Below are positions 44,087 to 52,554 of a stretch of DNA of 64,000 nt, one piece after another. Positions within the stretch are counted from its first letter, which is position 1, and the number at the start of each line of letters is the position of its first letter. The notes below the pieces were generated by a model. That model was not told the origin of the DNA and searched no databases. It saw only the letters and a list, made by a program, of their open reading frames with translations. Source of the stretch: Desulfoluna limicola (GTDB lineage Bacteria > Desulfobacterota > Desulfobacteria > Desulfobacterales > Desulfolunaceae); contig NZ_AP024488.1 of NCBI RefSeq assembly GCF_021654575.1, positions 62,001 through 126,000 of the forward strand, read 5' to 3'. A program made the translations under genes and the position numbers.

Positions 44087-44328
44087 AAATCCTCCAACGA
44101 TGAAATAAATAACAAAGGATGGAGAGTGCGCAATGGAAAGGGGAGGGGTATCTGGCCGAAAAGCTGCATTGCAAGTCGGTTCGATGGCCCGTACGACTGT
44201 TCCAGTGGCAGTTCATTCATCCTGACCGATAGCCGGTCTTCCGCTCCTCTTTTAACAGGATCCCCCAACCCTGCCCGCTCGGCGTCGAACGGGTTCATAA
44301 AAGAGGAACATGTGATACGTCGGGAATG

Positions 44329-44391
44329 ATTCTTAGCCAAGAATGGGTATCGAATCAATAGGTATCTTCTGTCTGATATATCACATATCAG
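44329..44391. promoter_or_regulatory. two operator-like inverted repeats upstream of the symporter
   Basis: ATTCTT-agcc-AAGAAT (44329-44344) and CTGATAT-atcac-ATATCAG (44373-44391) are perfect inverted repeats, about 240-300 bases before the symporter start. The rest of the 700-base gap 44087-44782 shows no gene. Confidence 0.4.
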
Positions 44392-44782
44392 AACGGCACG
44401 GTCAAATAATCTTATCGTAATGATCTGGAAAAACAATCGATTAATTGTGCATTGTGAGGGGTCGTCAGGGGGGGTAAAAAAAATATGCCCTGTTTACAGG
44501 CCGTATGAGAGATTTTGGTGTTTTGAGTTTTTCTGGGTCTCGGTGAGTATGAATATACTTTTAAGGGGGTTAGTTGGATTGTGCGTGATATATGAACAGC
44601 GAATATGTGTTTAACAGAAGATGGCTGTAAAGCCCGTACGGCGGGGGTTTCATTGATTTTTGATGGCGGAACGCGGTTTGCGTTCAAACCACCGTCCACT
44701 GTCCGGATGATGAGATGTTGGTACCCTTGTCCGTTACCGCGGAGGTGACGGGCTTATTATTTCATTCATGGGAGAGCCGGTG

Positions 44783-45631
44783 TCACTCCCTGGTCGGGAG
44801 AAGGCGGTTCAACGCCAGGAGTCCCAGGTAGACGAGACCGGCAACGGAGATGATAACGGGACCCGTGGAGAGGTCCAGGGTGTAGCTCAAAGCCAGACCG
44901 GCCCAGTTAAAGAGCAGGGAAAAGACGATGGCCAGAACCATGATGGTGGATAAACGCCGGCTTAAGGTGGAGGCGGCGGCAGCGGGGAGCGTGAGCATGG
45001 CGATGACCATGATGACACCCACGAGGCGCACCAAAAGGACCACGGTCACAGCGGTCATGACCAGGAGCAGAATATAGAAGAAGGAGGTGTTGATGCCTCT
45101 CAGGGTTGCAAACTCTTCATCGAAGCAGACCGCCTGAAAGGTGTGATGGTAAATCACGGCCAGAGCGATGATGACGAGGTCGAGCCCTGCCACCAGAAGG
45201 ATGTCTTGCCTGGATATGAGCAGGATATCCCCGAAGAGGTAGCTGGAGAGCTCGAAATACCCTGGGGTGAGGTCGATGAAGATAAGCCCTGCCGCCATGC
45301 CCACGGCCCAGAGGGCTCCGATGATGGAGTCTTCTCGTTCTCCTGCCTTCATGCTGACAAGGCCGATGATGACAGCGGCAACGATGGCGCTTATAAGGGC
45401 TCCGTGAATGGGGTCGAGCCAGGTGAGGCCCCAGCGGTGCTTGAGGTAGAGGGCGGCGCCGATACCGCCGAAGACGCAGTGCGCAATGGCACCGGCCAGG
45501 TAGCCGATACGCCGGGTCACCACGTAGGTCCCCATGATACCAAAGGAGAAGCTGGCAAGAGTGCCTGCCATGAGAGCGAGCCGCAGGAAGCTGCTGCTGG
45601 GATCGAGGAGTGCGAAGAAGAAATCGGTCAT
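44783..45631 (-). CDS. metal ABC transporter permease, ABC-3 (ZnuB/MntB) family
   Basis: 282 residues with about eight membrane segments, opening MTDFFFALLDPSSSFLRLALMAGTLAS and containing FGIMGTYVVTRRIGYLAGAIAHCVFGGIGA, typical of the ABC-3 family for zinc or manganese import. It follows the ATPase gene by 88 bases in the same direction. With that gene it forms the inner-membrane part of an importer; the periplasmic binding protein is not in the window. Substrate zinc is suggested by the His-rich ATPase tail but manganese or iron is possible. Confidence 0.92.
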   Translation of the reverse strand: MTDFFFALLDPSSSFLRLALMAGTLASFSFGIMGTYVVTRRIGYLAGAIAHCVFGGIGAALYLKHRWGLTWLDPIHGALISAIVAAVIIGLVSMKAGEREDSIIGALWAVGMAAGLIFIDLTPGYFELSSYLFGDILLISRQDILLVAGLDLVIIALAVIYHHTFQAVCFDEEFATLRGINTSFFYILLLVMTAVTVVLLVRLVGVIMVIAMLTLPAAAASTLSRRLSTIMVLAIVFSLLFNWAGLALSYTLDLSTGPVIISVAGLVYLGLLALNRLLPTRE

Positions 45632-45719
45632 GGGCTCACTTCTGGCTTAATTAGGGTTGGTTGCGGCGGGCGTATCAGCACGTTGATTAAGGCATAGGGT
45701 CGATTCACCTGTGCATCAT

Positions 45720-46490
45720 TCAGCGGAGACGGAGGTTGTCATTGATGCAATGCCCTTCGTGGCTGCAGCGGTGGTCGTGACGCACCATACGAAGATCCCC
45801 CCCGTAAATTTCATTAATCAGTGTGCCGTTGAGGTTGCTTGTGGGGTGAACCAGGACTTTCCTGTTGACGCAGATGACGCTCTTGACCACCTTGGAGACG
45901 AAGCCCAGGTCATGGGAGACCACAAGGATGGTCATGCGGCTGTTAAGCTCGGAGAGGAGCTCGAAGATGGATGCTTCCGCAGCCGGGTCCACGTTGGCTG
46001 TGGGTTCATCCATCAAAAGGAGCTCCGGGTTTCCACACAGTGCCCGGGCGATTAGGGCCCGTTGCCTCTGGCCGCCGGAGAGGCTGCTGAACGGTCGTTT
46101 TGCCTTGTCAGAGAGCCCCACCTCCGACAGGGCATGGTGGGCGGCTTCCTGATCTGCTTTTGTGTAGCGCCAGCCCCTGCTGTGCTCAAGCCGGCCCATA
46201 AGCACCACATCCAGCACCGAGACGGGAAAGGCCATGTCCACATGGGTGTACTGGGGCATGTACCCCACCCGGCTCCATGCGGAATCGGGTTTTTTGCCGA
46301 ACAGACTGATCTGGCCGCTTGTTGGGGTAAAGAGCCCTAAAATGAGCTTGATGAGGGTTGTTTTTCCTCCGCCGTTGGGCCCCACAACCATGGCGAAGTC
46401 GCCTTTGGGAACAGTGAGGGTGACGTCGTCAAGGACCTTGTGACGGGTGTAGGAAAAAGAGACGTTTTCAAGAGCAATGGCTGGTTCCAT
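45720..46490 (-). CDS. metal ABC transporter ATP-binding protein (ZnuC-like)
   Basis: 256 residues from ATG 46490 (a GTG at 46499 is also possible). Walker A VGPNGGGKTTL, Q loop YMPQYTH, signature LSGGQRQRALIARAL, Walker B LLLMDEPTANVD and H loop VVSHD are all present. The C-terminal RMVRHDHRCSHEGHCIND is rich in His and Cys and may sense or bind the transported metal. It pairs with the downstream ABC-3 permease. No Fur/Zur-type gene or clear Zur box is next to it. Confidence 0.92.
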   Translation of the reverse strand: MEPAIALENVSFSYTRHKVLDDVTLTVPKGDFAMVVGPNGGGKTTLIKLILGLFTPTSGQISLFGKKPDSAWSRVGYMPQYTHVDMAFPVSVLDVVLMGRLEHSRGWRYTKADQEAAHHALSEVGLSDKAKRPFSSLSGGQRQRALIARALCGNPELLLMDEPTANVDPAAEASIFELLSELNSRMTILVVSHDLGFVSKVVKSVICVNRKVLVHPTSNLNGTLINEIYGGDLRMVRHDHRCSHEGHCINDNLRLR

Positions 46491-46729
46491 AGGCTTCACC
46501 GATGCGGAGATCTTAATAGGGTCAGGCTCAGGGCCCGCTGACAGGGTGCGGGGCGGGCTTTAATGGGTCAGCCCGCAGATGGTTCAAAACGGGCCTGGCA
46601 ACATATGGCGGCAAGGGCATCTCAGCTTCAATACCCTTACCCCTTTACCCCGGCGATTGCAACTGGTCGTTCAATCGGAGCCGTGCCGGGGGAATGCAAT
46701 TCAAACTGGGTGGTGACGCTCAGTCGTCG

Positions 46730-47128
46730 CTATTCGGACGGCGACCAGGGGCAGTAGCCAAGGCGTGGTGAGAGCTCGGTGGGGTGCTTGCGGCAGACCG
46801 TTGGGCGGTCTTCATAGACGGTGCACCTGTTTTTTGCGTCCAGAAAAGAGCAGCCTCCCTGTTTACGCTGGGTGAGGGTGAATTTTCCCTTGGAGAGGTT
46901 GCCGCGCGTGATGACTCCCTCTTTTTTGAGACGCTTGATGAGACCTCTCATGTCATATTCCACCTCATCCTCATCGGTGATCCCCATGCGGATGAGGTCC
47001 TGGGCTGTGACCTCGATGACGAGGTAGCAGCACAGACCCATGCAGTTGTCGCAGAGTTCTTCTTTGTACCTGACCCAGGTTCCGGGCCGCTCAATGTCGC
47101 TGCCCCTTCTTTCTGTGTATAGTGCCAC
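46730..47128 (-). CDS. YkgJ-family cysteine-cluster protein
   Basis: 132 residues. Eight or more cysteines in the family order: ELCDNCMGLCCYLV near 25-35, then GGCSFL, NRCTVYEDRPTVCRKHP and GYCPW. YkgJ (UPF0153) proteins are predicted zinc- or iron-binding; the function is unproven. It starts at GTG 47128 with AAGGGAGA upstream. It lies next to the zinc-type ABC transporter genes, but separated by 230 bases, so a shared metal role is only a guess. Confidence 0.88.
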   Translation of the reverse strand: MALYTERRGSDIERPGTWVRYKEELCDNCMGLCCYLVIEVTAQDLIRMGITDEDEVEYDMRGLIKRLKKEGVITRGNLSKGKFTLTQRKQGGCSFLDAKNRCTVYEDRPTVCRKHPTELSPRLGYCPWSPSE

Positions 47129-47276
47129 GTGGACTCTCCCTTAATTTCAGTATTGAAAACCAGGGAGGGTACCATTGAATGGTTGGAAAGTGTAAAAATC
47201 AAAGTTTAATAGTGGTAACGGTGCATTTGGGCTGATGAAGGACTCTCGTCCTCGGAGCTGGGCCACGGAGAACAAT

Positions 47277-47457
47277 GTTGGCCTTCGGCGGCAAGGTGGT
47301 CCACCTTGAGAAAGCGCCTGGAAGATGCATTTTCCCCTCGTTGCTCGCGTCAATTCACACCAACGTTAGAAGCGGACCTCGCTCAATTATCGTGCTTAAC
47401 ACATGTTTATGTTACTTTTCAGGTGGTTGGCACCCCGGCAGGGTCGCCGGGGTGCCT
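47277..47457. repeat. degenerate GCCTCCGGCGG-family element (copy s)
   Basis: Left box GGCCTTCGGCGG, hairpin AAGGTG-gt-CCACCTT kept intact, CCCCTCGTTGCTCGCGTC, and a right end GCACCCCGGCAGGG...GCCGGGGTGCC that forms its own hairpin. It lies between the peroxiredoxin and YkgJ genes. Confidence 0.7.
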
Positions 47458-47474
47458 TTTGCGTTCACCATCGC

Positions 47475-48056
47475 TTATCCAAAGTACTCTTTGAGCCCTT
47501 CTTCAGAGGGCTTCATGCCTTTGGCGCCAGGGCTCCAGTTGGCAGGGCAGACTTCGCCGTGATCTTCAAAGAATTTCAGCGCATCGACCATGCGGATCGC
47601 TTCGTCTACGTTGCGCCCCAGGGGAAGGTCGTTGACCACCTGGTGCCGGACGACGAACTCGCGGTCGATGAGAAAGAGACCGCGAAGGGCAATTCCATGC
47701 TCTTCTGCCAGGACATCGTAGTCCTTGCAGATCGCTTTGTGGATATCGGAGATGATGGGATAGCCGACCCCCTCGATGCCGCCCTGGGTCCGCGGGGTGT
47801 TGAGCCAGGCAAGGTGGCTGAAGTGTGAATCCACACTGACGGCCACCACCTCGACGCCCCGCTCGGCAAATTCGGAAAGACGGTCCGAGAAGGCGTGGAG
47901 CTCCGTGGGGCATACAAAGGTGAAGTCCAGGGGATAAAAGAAGAGGACGATGTACTTGCCCTTCAGGTCGGAGAGTGTAAAGGTCTCGTCAAAGGCTCCG
48001 TTTTTTACGGCAACGGCTTGAAAATCAGGCGCCTGCTTTCCTACAAGAACGCTCAT
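47475..48056 (-). CDS. typical 2-Cys peroxiredoxin (AhpC/Prx1 type)
   Basis: 193 residues. The peroxidatic cysteine is in FYPLDFTFVCPTELHAFSD, the resolving cysteine in DHGEVCPANWSPG, and SVDSHFSHLAW is the conserved block. The protein forms dimers or decamers that reduce hydrogen peroxide and organic peroxides with electrons from a thioredoxin-type system. Ordinary cysteines are used here, unlike the selenocysteine Prx-like gene at 19.2 kb. GGAGG five bases before ATG 48056. It stands alone between repeats s and t. Confidence 0.95.
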   Translation of the reverse strand: MSVLVGKQAPDFQAVAVKNGAFDETFTLSDLKGKYIVLFFYPLDFTFVCPTELHAFSDRLSEFAERGVEVVAVSVDSHFSHLAWLNTPRTQGGIEGVGYPIISDIHKAICKDYDVLAEEHGIALRGLFLIDREFVVRHQVVNDLPLGRNVDEAIRMVDALKFFEDHGEVCPANWSPGAKGMKPSEEGLKEYFG

Positions 48057-48154
48057 GTTTTCCTCCATAATATGTCTGAAATGGGGACATGCCCCGGTTT
48101 GATGGCTCGGATCGGTACAATCGGTGTTATTCCGAATAAAAAAAACGGTCAGTT

Positions 48155-48404
48155 GGTAACCATTCGGCTCAATCTGTCCCCCGGCGGCCAGCCAGGGGCC
48201 ACCCGTTTCAAAGGTTGGAGAAACAGGCCTTGAGAGCCGCTTCAATGGCCTCGCCGATGTTGGTAAGCCATATCCTTTGGGTTTAACAAGTCTCTCAGTC
48301 GCTTTTCCCGCAGGGGCTGAGGGAAAAAGGAACTTCAACCGGAACGTTTTTACGGCGCTTATCGCAAAAAACGACCTGCCGGGGGCTGAGCCGGATAGTA
48401 ACGT
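48155..48404. repeat. composite repeat with matched outer inverted borders (copy t)
   Basis: GGTAACCATTCGGCTC at the left is mirrored by GAGCCGGATAGTAAC at the right. Inside are CCCCCGGCGGCC, GAGAAACAGGCC, a CTTTTCCCGCAGGGG...GAGGGAAAAAGG hairpin and CCTGCCGGGGGC. It shows that whole composites have transposon-like inverted ends. Confidence 0.75.
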
Positions 48405-48830
48405 CCCGTGCAACGTGCCATGGTGGTTTCCCGTGCAGTCAGGGAGGCTCAACGGGAAGAGCCCGTTGTGGCTAATGGGATAAAGCAAATGGTGTACCAA
48501 GGTGATGCTGCCCGGGTGAATTGGAAAATGGCTCGAAGGGGAGACGGGCTGAAGGCCTTGGCAGACAGGCCTGTCAGGGTAAGCACTGGTGGCCGGTGAT
48601 GATGACGCCCAGGTGGTGATCCGCTTATAACGGGTGTGTCATATGTCTCAATTTACAGGTGACAGGTGTCTTGAATGAGACAGCAGGCTGCTGTTCAGCG
48701 GTGTGCAGGAAAGGAGAGGGTGAGAGCCCTGCAGAGAGTGAGATCAGGCATGGGGGGGAAGCCTGCCGATGAACAATTTATAAAAAAAATAACATGGAAA
48801 CAGGTGTGAAACAACGCCTTTAAAACCAAA
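48405..48830. other. intergenic region, nothing recognised
   Basis: About 425 bases of non-coding sequence between repeat t and the dcw-cluster terminator. No credible ORF or RNA is seen. Confidence 0.5.
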
Positions 48831-48894
48831 GGCCCTTCCTGCAGCCATGAGGAGGGTGGGACTCTCCTCCGGCGTTGGGCTGCAGGAAGGGGCC
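48831..48894 (-). terminator. large hairpin downstream of the dcw cluster
   Basis: GGCCCTTCCTGCAGCC (48831-48846) pairs with GGCTGCAGGAAGGGGCC (48878-48894), with a smaller GGAGG/CCTCC hairpin in the loop. On the minus strand it is followed by TTTGGTTTT. It probably ends the ftsZ transcript. Confidence 0.65.
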
Positions 48895-49031
48895 TGCCGC
48901 TTGGGCGGCACGGCTGAATACAGCTGGGATGATCGACGGCCAGGCAAACCGGTGCCCATACGCTCACGTCCACAAAACGACGGACAGCGCACGAACCCAG
49001 CAGTGGCGTTACGAGTTCCCGGGGTGGTCAA

Positions 49032-49057
49032 CACGGGGTGGGGGGGGGGACCCCGTG
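49032..49057. repeat. hairpin with a ten-G loop just after ftsZ
   Basis: CACGGGGT and ACCCCGTG pair perfectly around ten consecutive G, 22 bases past the ftsZ stop. No T tract, so not a classic terminator; the G tract could form a quadruplex on the plus strand. Confidence 0.6.
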
Positions 49058-49079
49058 CGGGGAATCAGCGTGGCGTGGA

Positions 49080-50288
49080 TCAGTCCGCTTTTTTTCTGAG
49101 GAACGTGGGGATGTCCAGGTCCTCTTCGGTGTTGATGGTCAGTCCCGGAGCAGCAGAGCCCACCGGTGTACCCTGGGTATTTCCCACGGAGATGTTGTGG
49201 CGTACGTAAGCCGGCTCATCAAGGGTGCCGGTGTTGAGCTCCAGCTCATTTAAGGTCAGGTCGCGTACCTTGCCTCGTTTTTCAATGGAGTCCAGGGTGC
49301 GCTTGGGCAGGTCCACGGGTGGGGCTTCCACTGTGTCTCCGATGCCGGTGGCGATGACAGTGATGCGCATCTCGTTTCCGATCTCTTCGTCGATGGCCTG
49401 ACCCCAGATGATCTCGGCGTCTTCACCCACCTGGTCGTGGATGAAATCCGAGGCTTCGGTCATTTCGTCCAGAGTGAGGTCCGGGCCACTGGTGATGTTC
49501 ATGAGCACACCCTTGGCCCCGCGGATGGAGATGTCTTCCAGGAGCGGGTGAGCAATGGCTTTCTGGGCCGCTTCCCTGGCTCGGTTTTCACCGGAGGCGA
49601 TGCCGATGCCCATGAGGGCGAGGCCGGCACGACGCATGGTGGTGCGAACATCCGCAAAGTCAAGGTTGACAAGGCCGGGCATCATGATGAGGTCGGTGAT
49701 GCCCTTTACGGAGTGGTGAAGGATCTCATCGGCTTTCCGGAACATGTCGATCATGGTCGCCTTTTTTTCGGCGATGCTGCGAAGTCGATCGTTGGGAATG
49801 GTGATGACCGTGTCGGTGTGCTTGCGGAGCTCCTCAAGGCCCAGATCGGCCTGACGGGCTCTCTTTTTACCCTCAAAGGAGAAGGGGCGCGTGACCACGG
49901 CAACGGTGAGGATCTCCAGCTCCTTACAGATCTGGGCCACCACAGGTGCGGCTCCGGTACCGGTGCCGCCGCCAAGGCCTGCGGTGATAAAGACCATGTG
50001 GCTGTCCTGGATGGCGGTACGAATGGCGTCCACATTCTCAAGGGCTGCCTGCTTGCCCAGTTCCGGGTTGGCACCAGCCCCCAGACCTTCGGTGAGCTTG
50101 CCACCGATCTGAAGCTTTACTTCTGCCCGGGAATTCTCAAGGGCCTGGGCATCGGTGTTGGCCACAATAAATTTCACGCCATGAAGATTTGCGGCAATCA
50201 TGTTGTTGACCGCGTTGCTTCCGGCTCCCCCCACCCCGATGACCTTGATTTTTGCTGACTTGTCACTGTCTACAAATGAAAAACTCAT
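49080..50288 (-). CDS. ftsZ: cell division protein FtsZ
   Basis: 402 residues. The tubulin-type GTPase has KVIGVGGAGSNAVNNM, FITAGLGGGTGTGAAPVVAQ (the G-box) and the T7 loop LDFADVRTTM. The C-terminal conserved peptide is LDIPTFLRKKAD, which binds FtsA and ZipA-like anchors. FtsZ polymerises into the ring at midcell. GGAGG seven bases before ATG 50288; the open frame upstream to 50378 is not conserved. It is the last gene of the dcw cluster, and no lpxC follows. Confidence 0.98.
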   Translation of the reverse strand: MSFSFVDSDKSAKIKVIGVGGAGSNAVNNMIAANLHGVKFIVANTDAQALENSRAEVKLQIGGKLTEGLGAGANPELGKQAALENVDAIRTAIQDSHMVFITAGLGGGTGTGAAPVVAQICKELEILTVAVVTRPFSFEGKKRARQADLGLEELRKHTDTVITIPNDRLRSIAEKKATMIDMFRKADEILHHSVKGITDLIMMPGLVNLDFADVRTTMRRAGLALMGIGIASGENRAREAAQKAIAHPLLEDISIRGAKGVLMNITSGPDLTLDEMTEASDFIHDQVGEDAEIIWGQAIDEEIGNEMRITVIATGIGDTVEAPPVDLPKRTLDSIEKRGKVRDLTLNELELNTGTLDEPAYVRHNISVGNTQGTPVGSAAPGLTINTEEDLDIPTFLRKKAD

Positions 50289-50475
50289 TTCCCACCTCCA
50301 CTCAAATTCATAATCGGTTGCTGATCCCTTGGTTGTGTCCTGCCGGGGTGTTCGCTCGCCAACGCCGGTTGGAGCCATCCCTGGCAGGCAGGTTAATCAC
50401 ACAGTGTATGCAAGACGGATGTATTTACGTTTCCGCACCGGGTGGTGCTTCATTCATTGGGCGAAAACGTTTCCC

Positions 50476-51702
50476 CTACACCACGTCGGAAAACCATTTT
50501 TTCATGTGGGTGATGACCCGCTGAAAAATATTGTCGTCCCGAATCCGGAACTTCTTCTCCACCTGGTTTTTTGCCCCATAAAGCACAAGCCCCACACCTG
50601 TGGCGTACATGGGGTTGCTGACAATGTCCACCAGGCCGCCTATCTGGCGCGGCTTGCCAAGGCGGGTGGGCAGGTCAAATATTCCTTCGGCCACATCGGT
50701 CATGCCGTCCAGGAGGGAGGACCCCCCGGTGAGCACGATGCCCGAGGCAATTTGGTTTTCAAGGCCTGCCCGGAAGATCTCCCGTTTCACCAGGGCGCAG
50801 ATCTCCTCCACGCGGGGCTCCAGAATCTCACCCAGGACCTGGCGGGGCATGCTTCGGGGCTCGCGTCCCCCCATCCCCGGCACTTCGATGGTCTCCGTGG
50901 GGGAGACGGCGCTGGAGAGACAGGTGCCGTACTTGACCTTGATCTTTTCGGCATCGTTTTTACTGGCCCGAAGGCCGATGGAGATATCGTTGGTAAGCTG
51001 CAGGCCGCCGATGGCCAGCACGAAGGTGTGCTGGATGTTGCCACCGGAAAAGATGGCCAGGTCCGTGGTGCCGCCACCGATGTCGATGAGGGCGGTGCCC
51101 AGGTCCCGCTCTTCCTCGGTGAGGACCGCGGCGCCGGAAGCCAGGGACTCAAGGACCACATCGTTGACGTCAAGGCCCGCCTTGTTGGCGCACTTGATGA
51201 TGTTGTGGGCCGATGAGGCCGCTCCCACCACGATGTGAACCTTGGCTTCCAGGCGAACACCGGTCATGCCGATGGGGTTGTGGACCCCTTTCTGGTCGTC
51301 GACAATGTACTCCTGGGGGAGGACGTGGATCACCTCGCGGTCCATGGGAATGGAGACAGCCTTGGCCGCCTCGATGACGCGGTCCACATCTTCCTGGGTC
51401 ACTTCACGCCCTTTGATGGCGATGACCCCATGACTGTTGAGGCTGGTGATGTGGCCACCGGCAATACCGGCATAGACGGAGGAGATTTCACAGCCGGCCA
51501 TGAGTTCCGCTTCCTCCACCGCTTTCTTGATGGAGTCCACCGTGGCCTCGATGTCGATAACCACCCCTTTGTTGAGCCCTATGGAGGGGTGAGTGCCGGT
51601 GCCGATGATGTTGACTTCGCCTCCGGATCGCTCTCCGACAACAGCGCAGATCTTTGTTGTGCCAATGTCGAGGCCGACAATAATATCCTCATGTGCCTGC
51701 AT
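50476..51702 (-). CDS. ftsA: cell division protein FtsA
   Basis: 408 residues of the actin/ASKHA type: IIVGLDIGTTKICAVVG (phosphate 1), ALIDIGGGTTDLAIF (phosphate 2), IVLTGGSSLLDGM (adenosine) and a C-terminal amphipathic MKKWFSDVV, the membrane-targeting helix. FtsA anchors FtsZ to the membrane and recruits later division proteins. GGAGG six bases before ATG 51702 favours it over ATG 51708. It is followed by ftsZ after about 190 bases. Confidence 0.97.
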   Translation of the reverse strand: MQAHEDIIVGLDIGTTKICAVVGERSGGEVNIIGTGTHPSIGLNKGVVIDIEATVDSIKKAVEEAELMAGCEISSVYAGIAGGHITSLNSHGVIAIKGREVTQEDVDRVIEAAKAVSIPMDREVIHVLPQEYIVDDQKGVHNPIGMTGVRLEAKVHIVVGAASSAHNIIKCANKAGLDVNDVVLESLASGAAVLTEEERDLGTALIDIGGGTTDLAIFSGGNIQHTFVLAIGGLQLTNDISIGLRASKNDAEKIKVKYGTCLSSAVSPTETIEVPGMGGREPRSMPRQVLGEILEPRVEEICALVKREIFRAGLENQIASGIVLTGGSSLLDGMTDVAEGIFDLPTRLGKPRQIGGLVDIVSNPMYATGVGLVLYGAKNQVEKKFRIRDDNIFQRVITHMKKWFSDVV

Positions 51703-51714
51703 GGGCATCCTCCT

Positions 51715-52554
51715 TTAACTTTTTGCCGGTTTGATGACTACGCTGTTGATGTCTCGAACGTCAATGGACGCAACAGCGGTGAGGTTTATTTTCTTTTCAA
51801 GCAGGGCAAAGAGTTCGTTTACCCGTTTGATTTTTTTTTCAAAGTGCCCGAAGCCCAGCTCGATGCTCTGGGTTGCGCCTTCGGTGAGAAGGCGCAATCC
51901 GGTATTGGGGTCTGCAAAGGCGCCGGTGACAACGAACCGCCCCCCTTTTCGGGTCAGGGAGCCCAGCATGGGGATCAGTTCCCGAACCGCTTTGTACTCG
52001 GGGCCGGTTCGATTCGTTGCGTCCATGCCGGAAAGGGGCAGGCTGCCACGGGTGAGCCCTTTAAATACGGGAAGATGTTTGAAGGTGTCGTTGCTCTTCT
52101 CAAAGATCTCCCCCCGTCTGTTGACCAGGTATGAATGCCCGATCTCCGCAACGGCCACCGGGGCTTGTTCCGTCACCCGGATGACGATGCGGTTGGGAAA
52201 CTCCCGGATGATCGAGGCGGTGTCGATCCATGGGTGTGCGGAAAGACGCGTTCTGGCTACATCCAGGTTGATGCCGAAGATGTTGTCGCCGCTTCGGATG
52301 CCGGCTGCGGACAATACCTCGCCGTGACTGACGACGCGGTTACCCGAGACGATAACGAATCGGGACTGGAAGAGCGGGGTTTGGGTCAGCCATGCGTAGG
52401 TCAGCACGCAGATCGTGCTGCAAACGGCCGCCATGGAGAGGACCCCTGCGCCGAAGAGAAGGGAGGCGTTCCTTTGTTGCCGCCTTTGCTTGCGGACCGC
52501 TTCGGGTTCGACGAAGCGGTTCTTTTTGGCTGGTTTACGCTTCCCGGCCGACAA
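51715..52554 (-). CDS. ftsQ: cell division protein FtsQ/DivIB
   Basis: 279 residues. A basic cytoplasmic N-terminus (about 1-28) and one membrane segment (about 30-55) precede a POTRA domain beginning FQSRFVIVSGNRVVSHGEVL, with NIFGINLDVARTRLSAHPWIDTAS. FtsQ links FtsA/FtsZ to the septal synthases through FtsB and FtsL. The start is TTG 52554 with AGAGG six bases upstream, overlapping the end of murB by 20 bases, so translation is probably coupled. Confidence 0.95.
   Translation of the reverse strand: MSAGKRKPAKKNRFVEPEAVRKQRRQQRNASLLFGAGVLSMAAVCSTICVLTYAWLTQTPLFQSRFVIVSGNRVVSHGEVLSAAGIRSGDNIFGINLDVARTRLSAHPWIDTASIIREFPNRIVIRVTEQAPVAVAEIGHSYLVNRRGEIFEKSNDTFKHLPVFKGLTRGSLPLSGMDATNRTGPEYKAVRELIPMLGSLTRKGGRFVVTGAFADPNTGLRLLTEGATQSIELGFGHFEKKIKRVNELFALLEKKINLTAVASIDVRDINSVVIKPAKS

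Noticed and set aside
44083..44298. 71-codon frame overlapping the symporter start as ATGA
   Set aside because: Coupled arrangement is tempting, but composition looks non-coding and no ribosome site or family is seen.
44087..44330. Glycine riboswitch upstream of the alanine/glycine symporter
   Set aside because: The conserved core of that riboswitch was not found on the minus strand.
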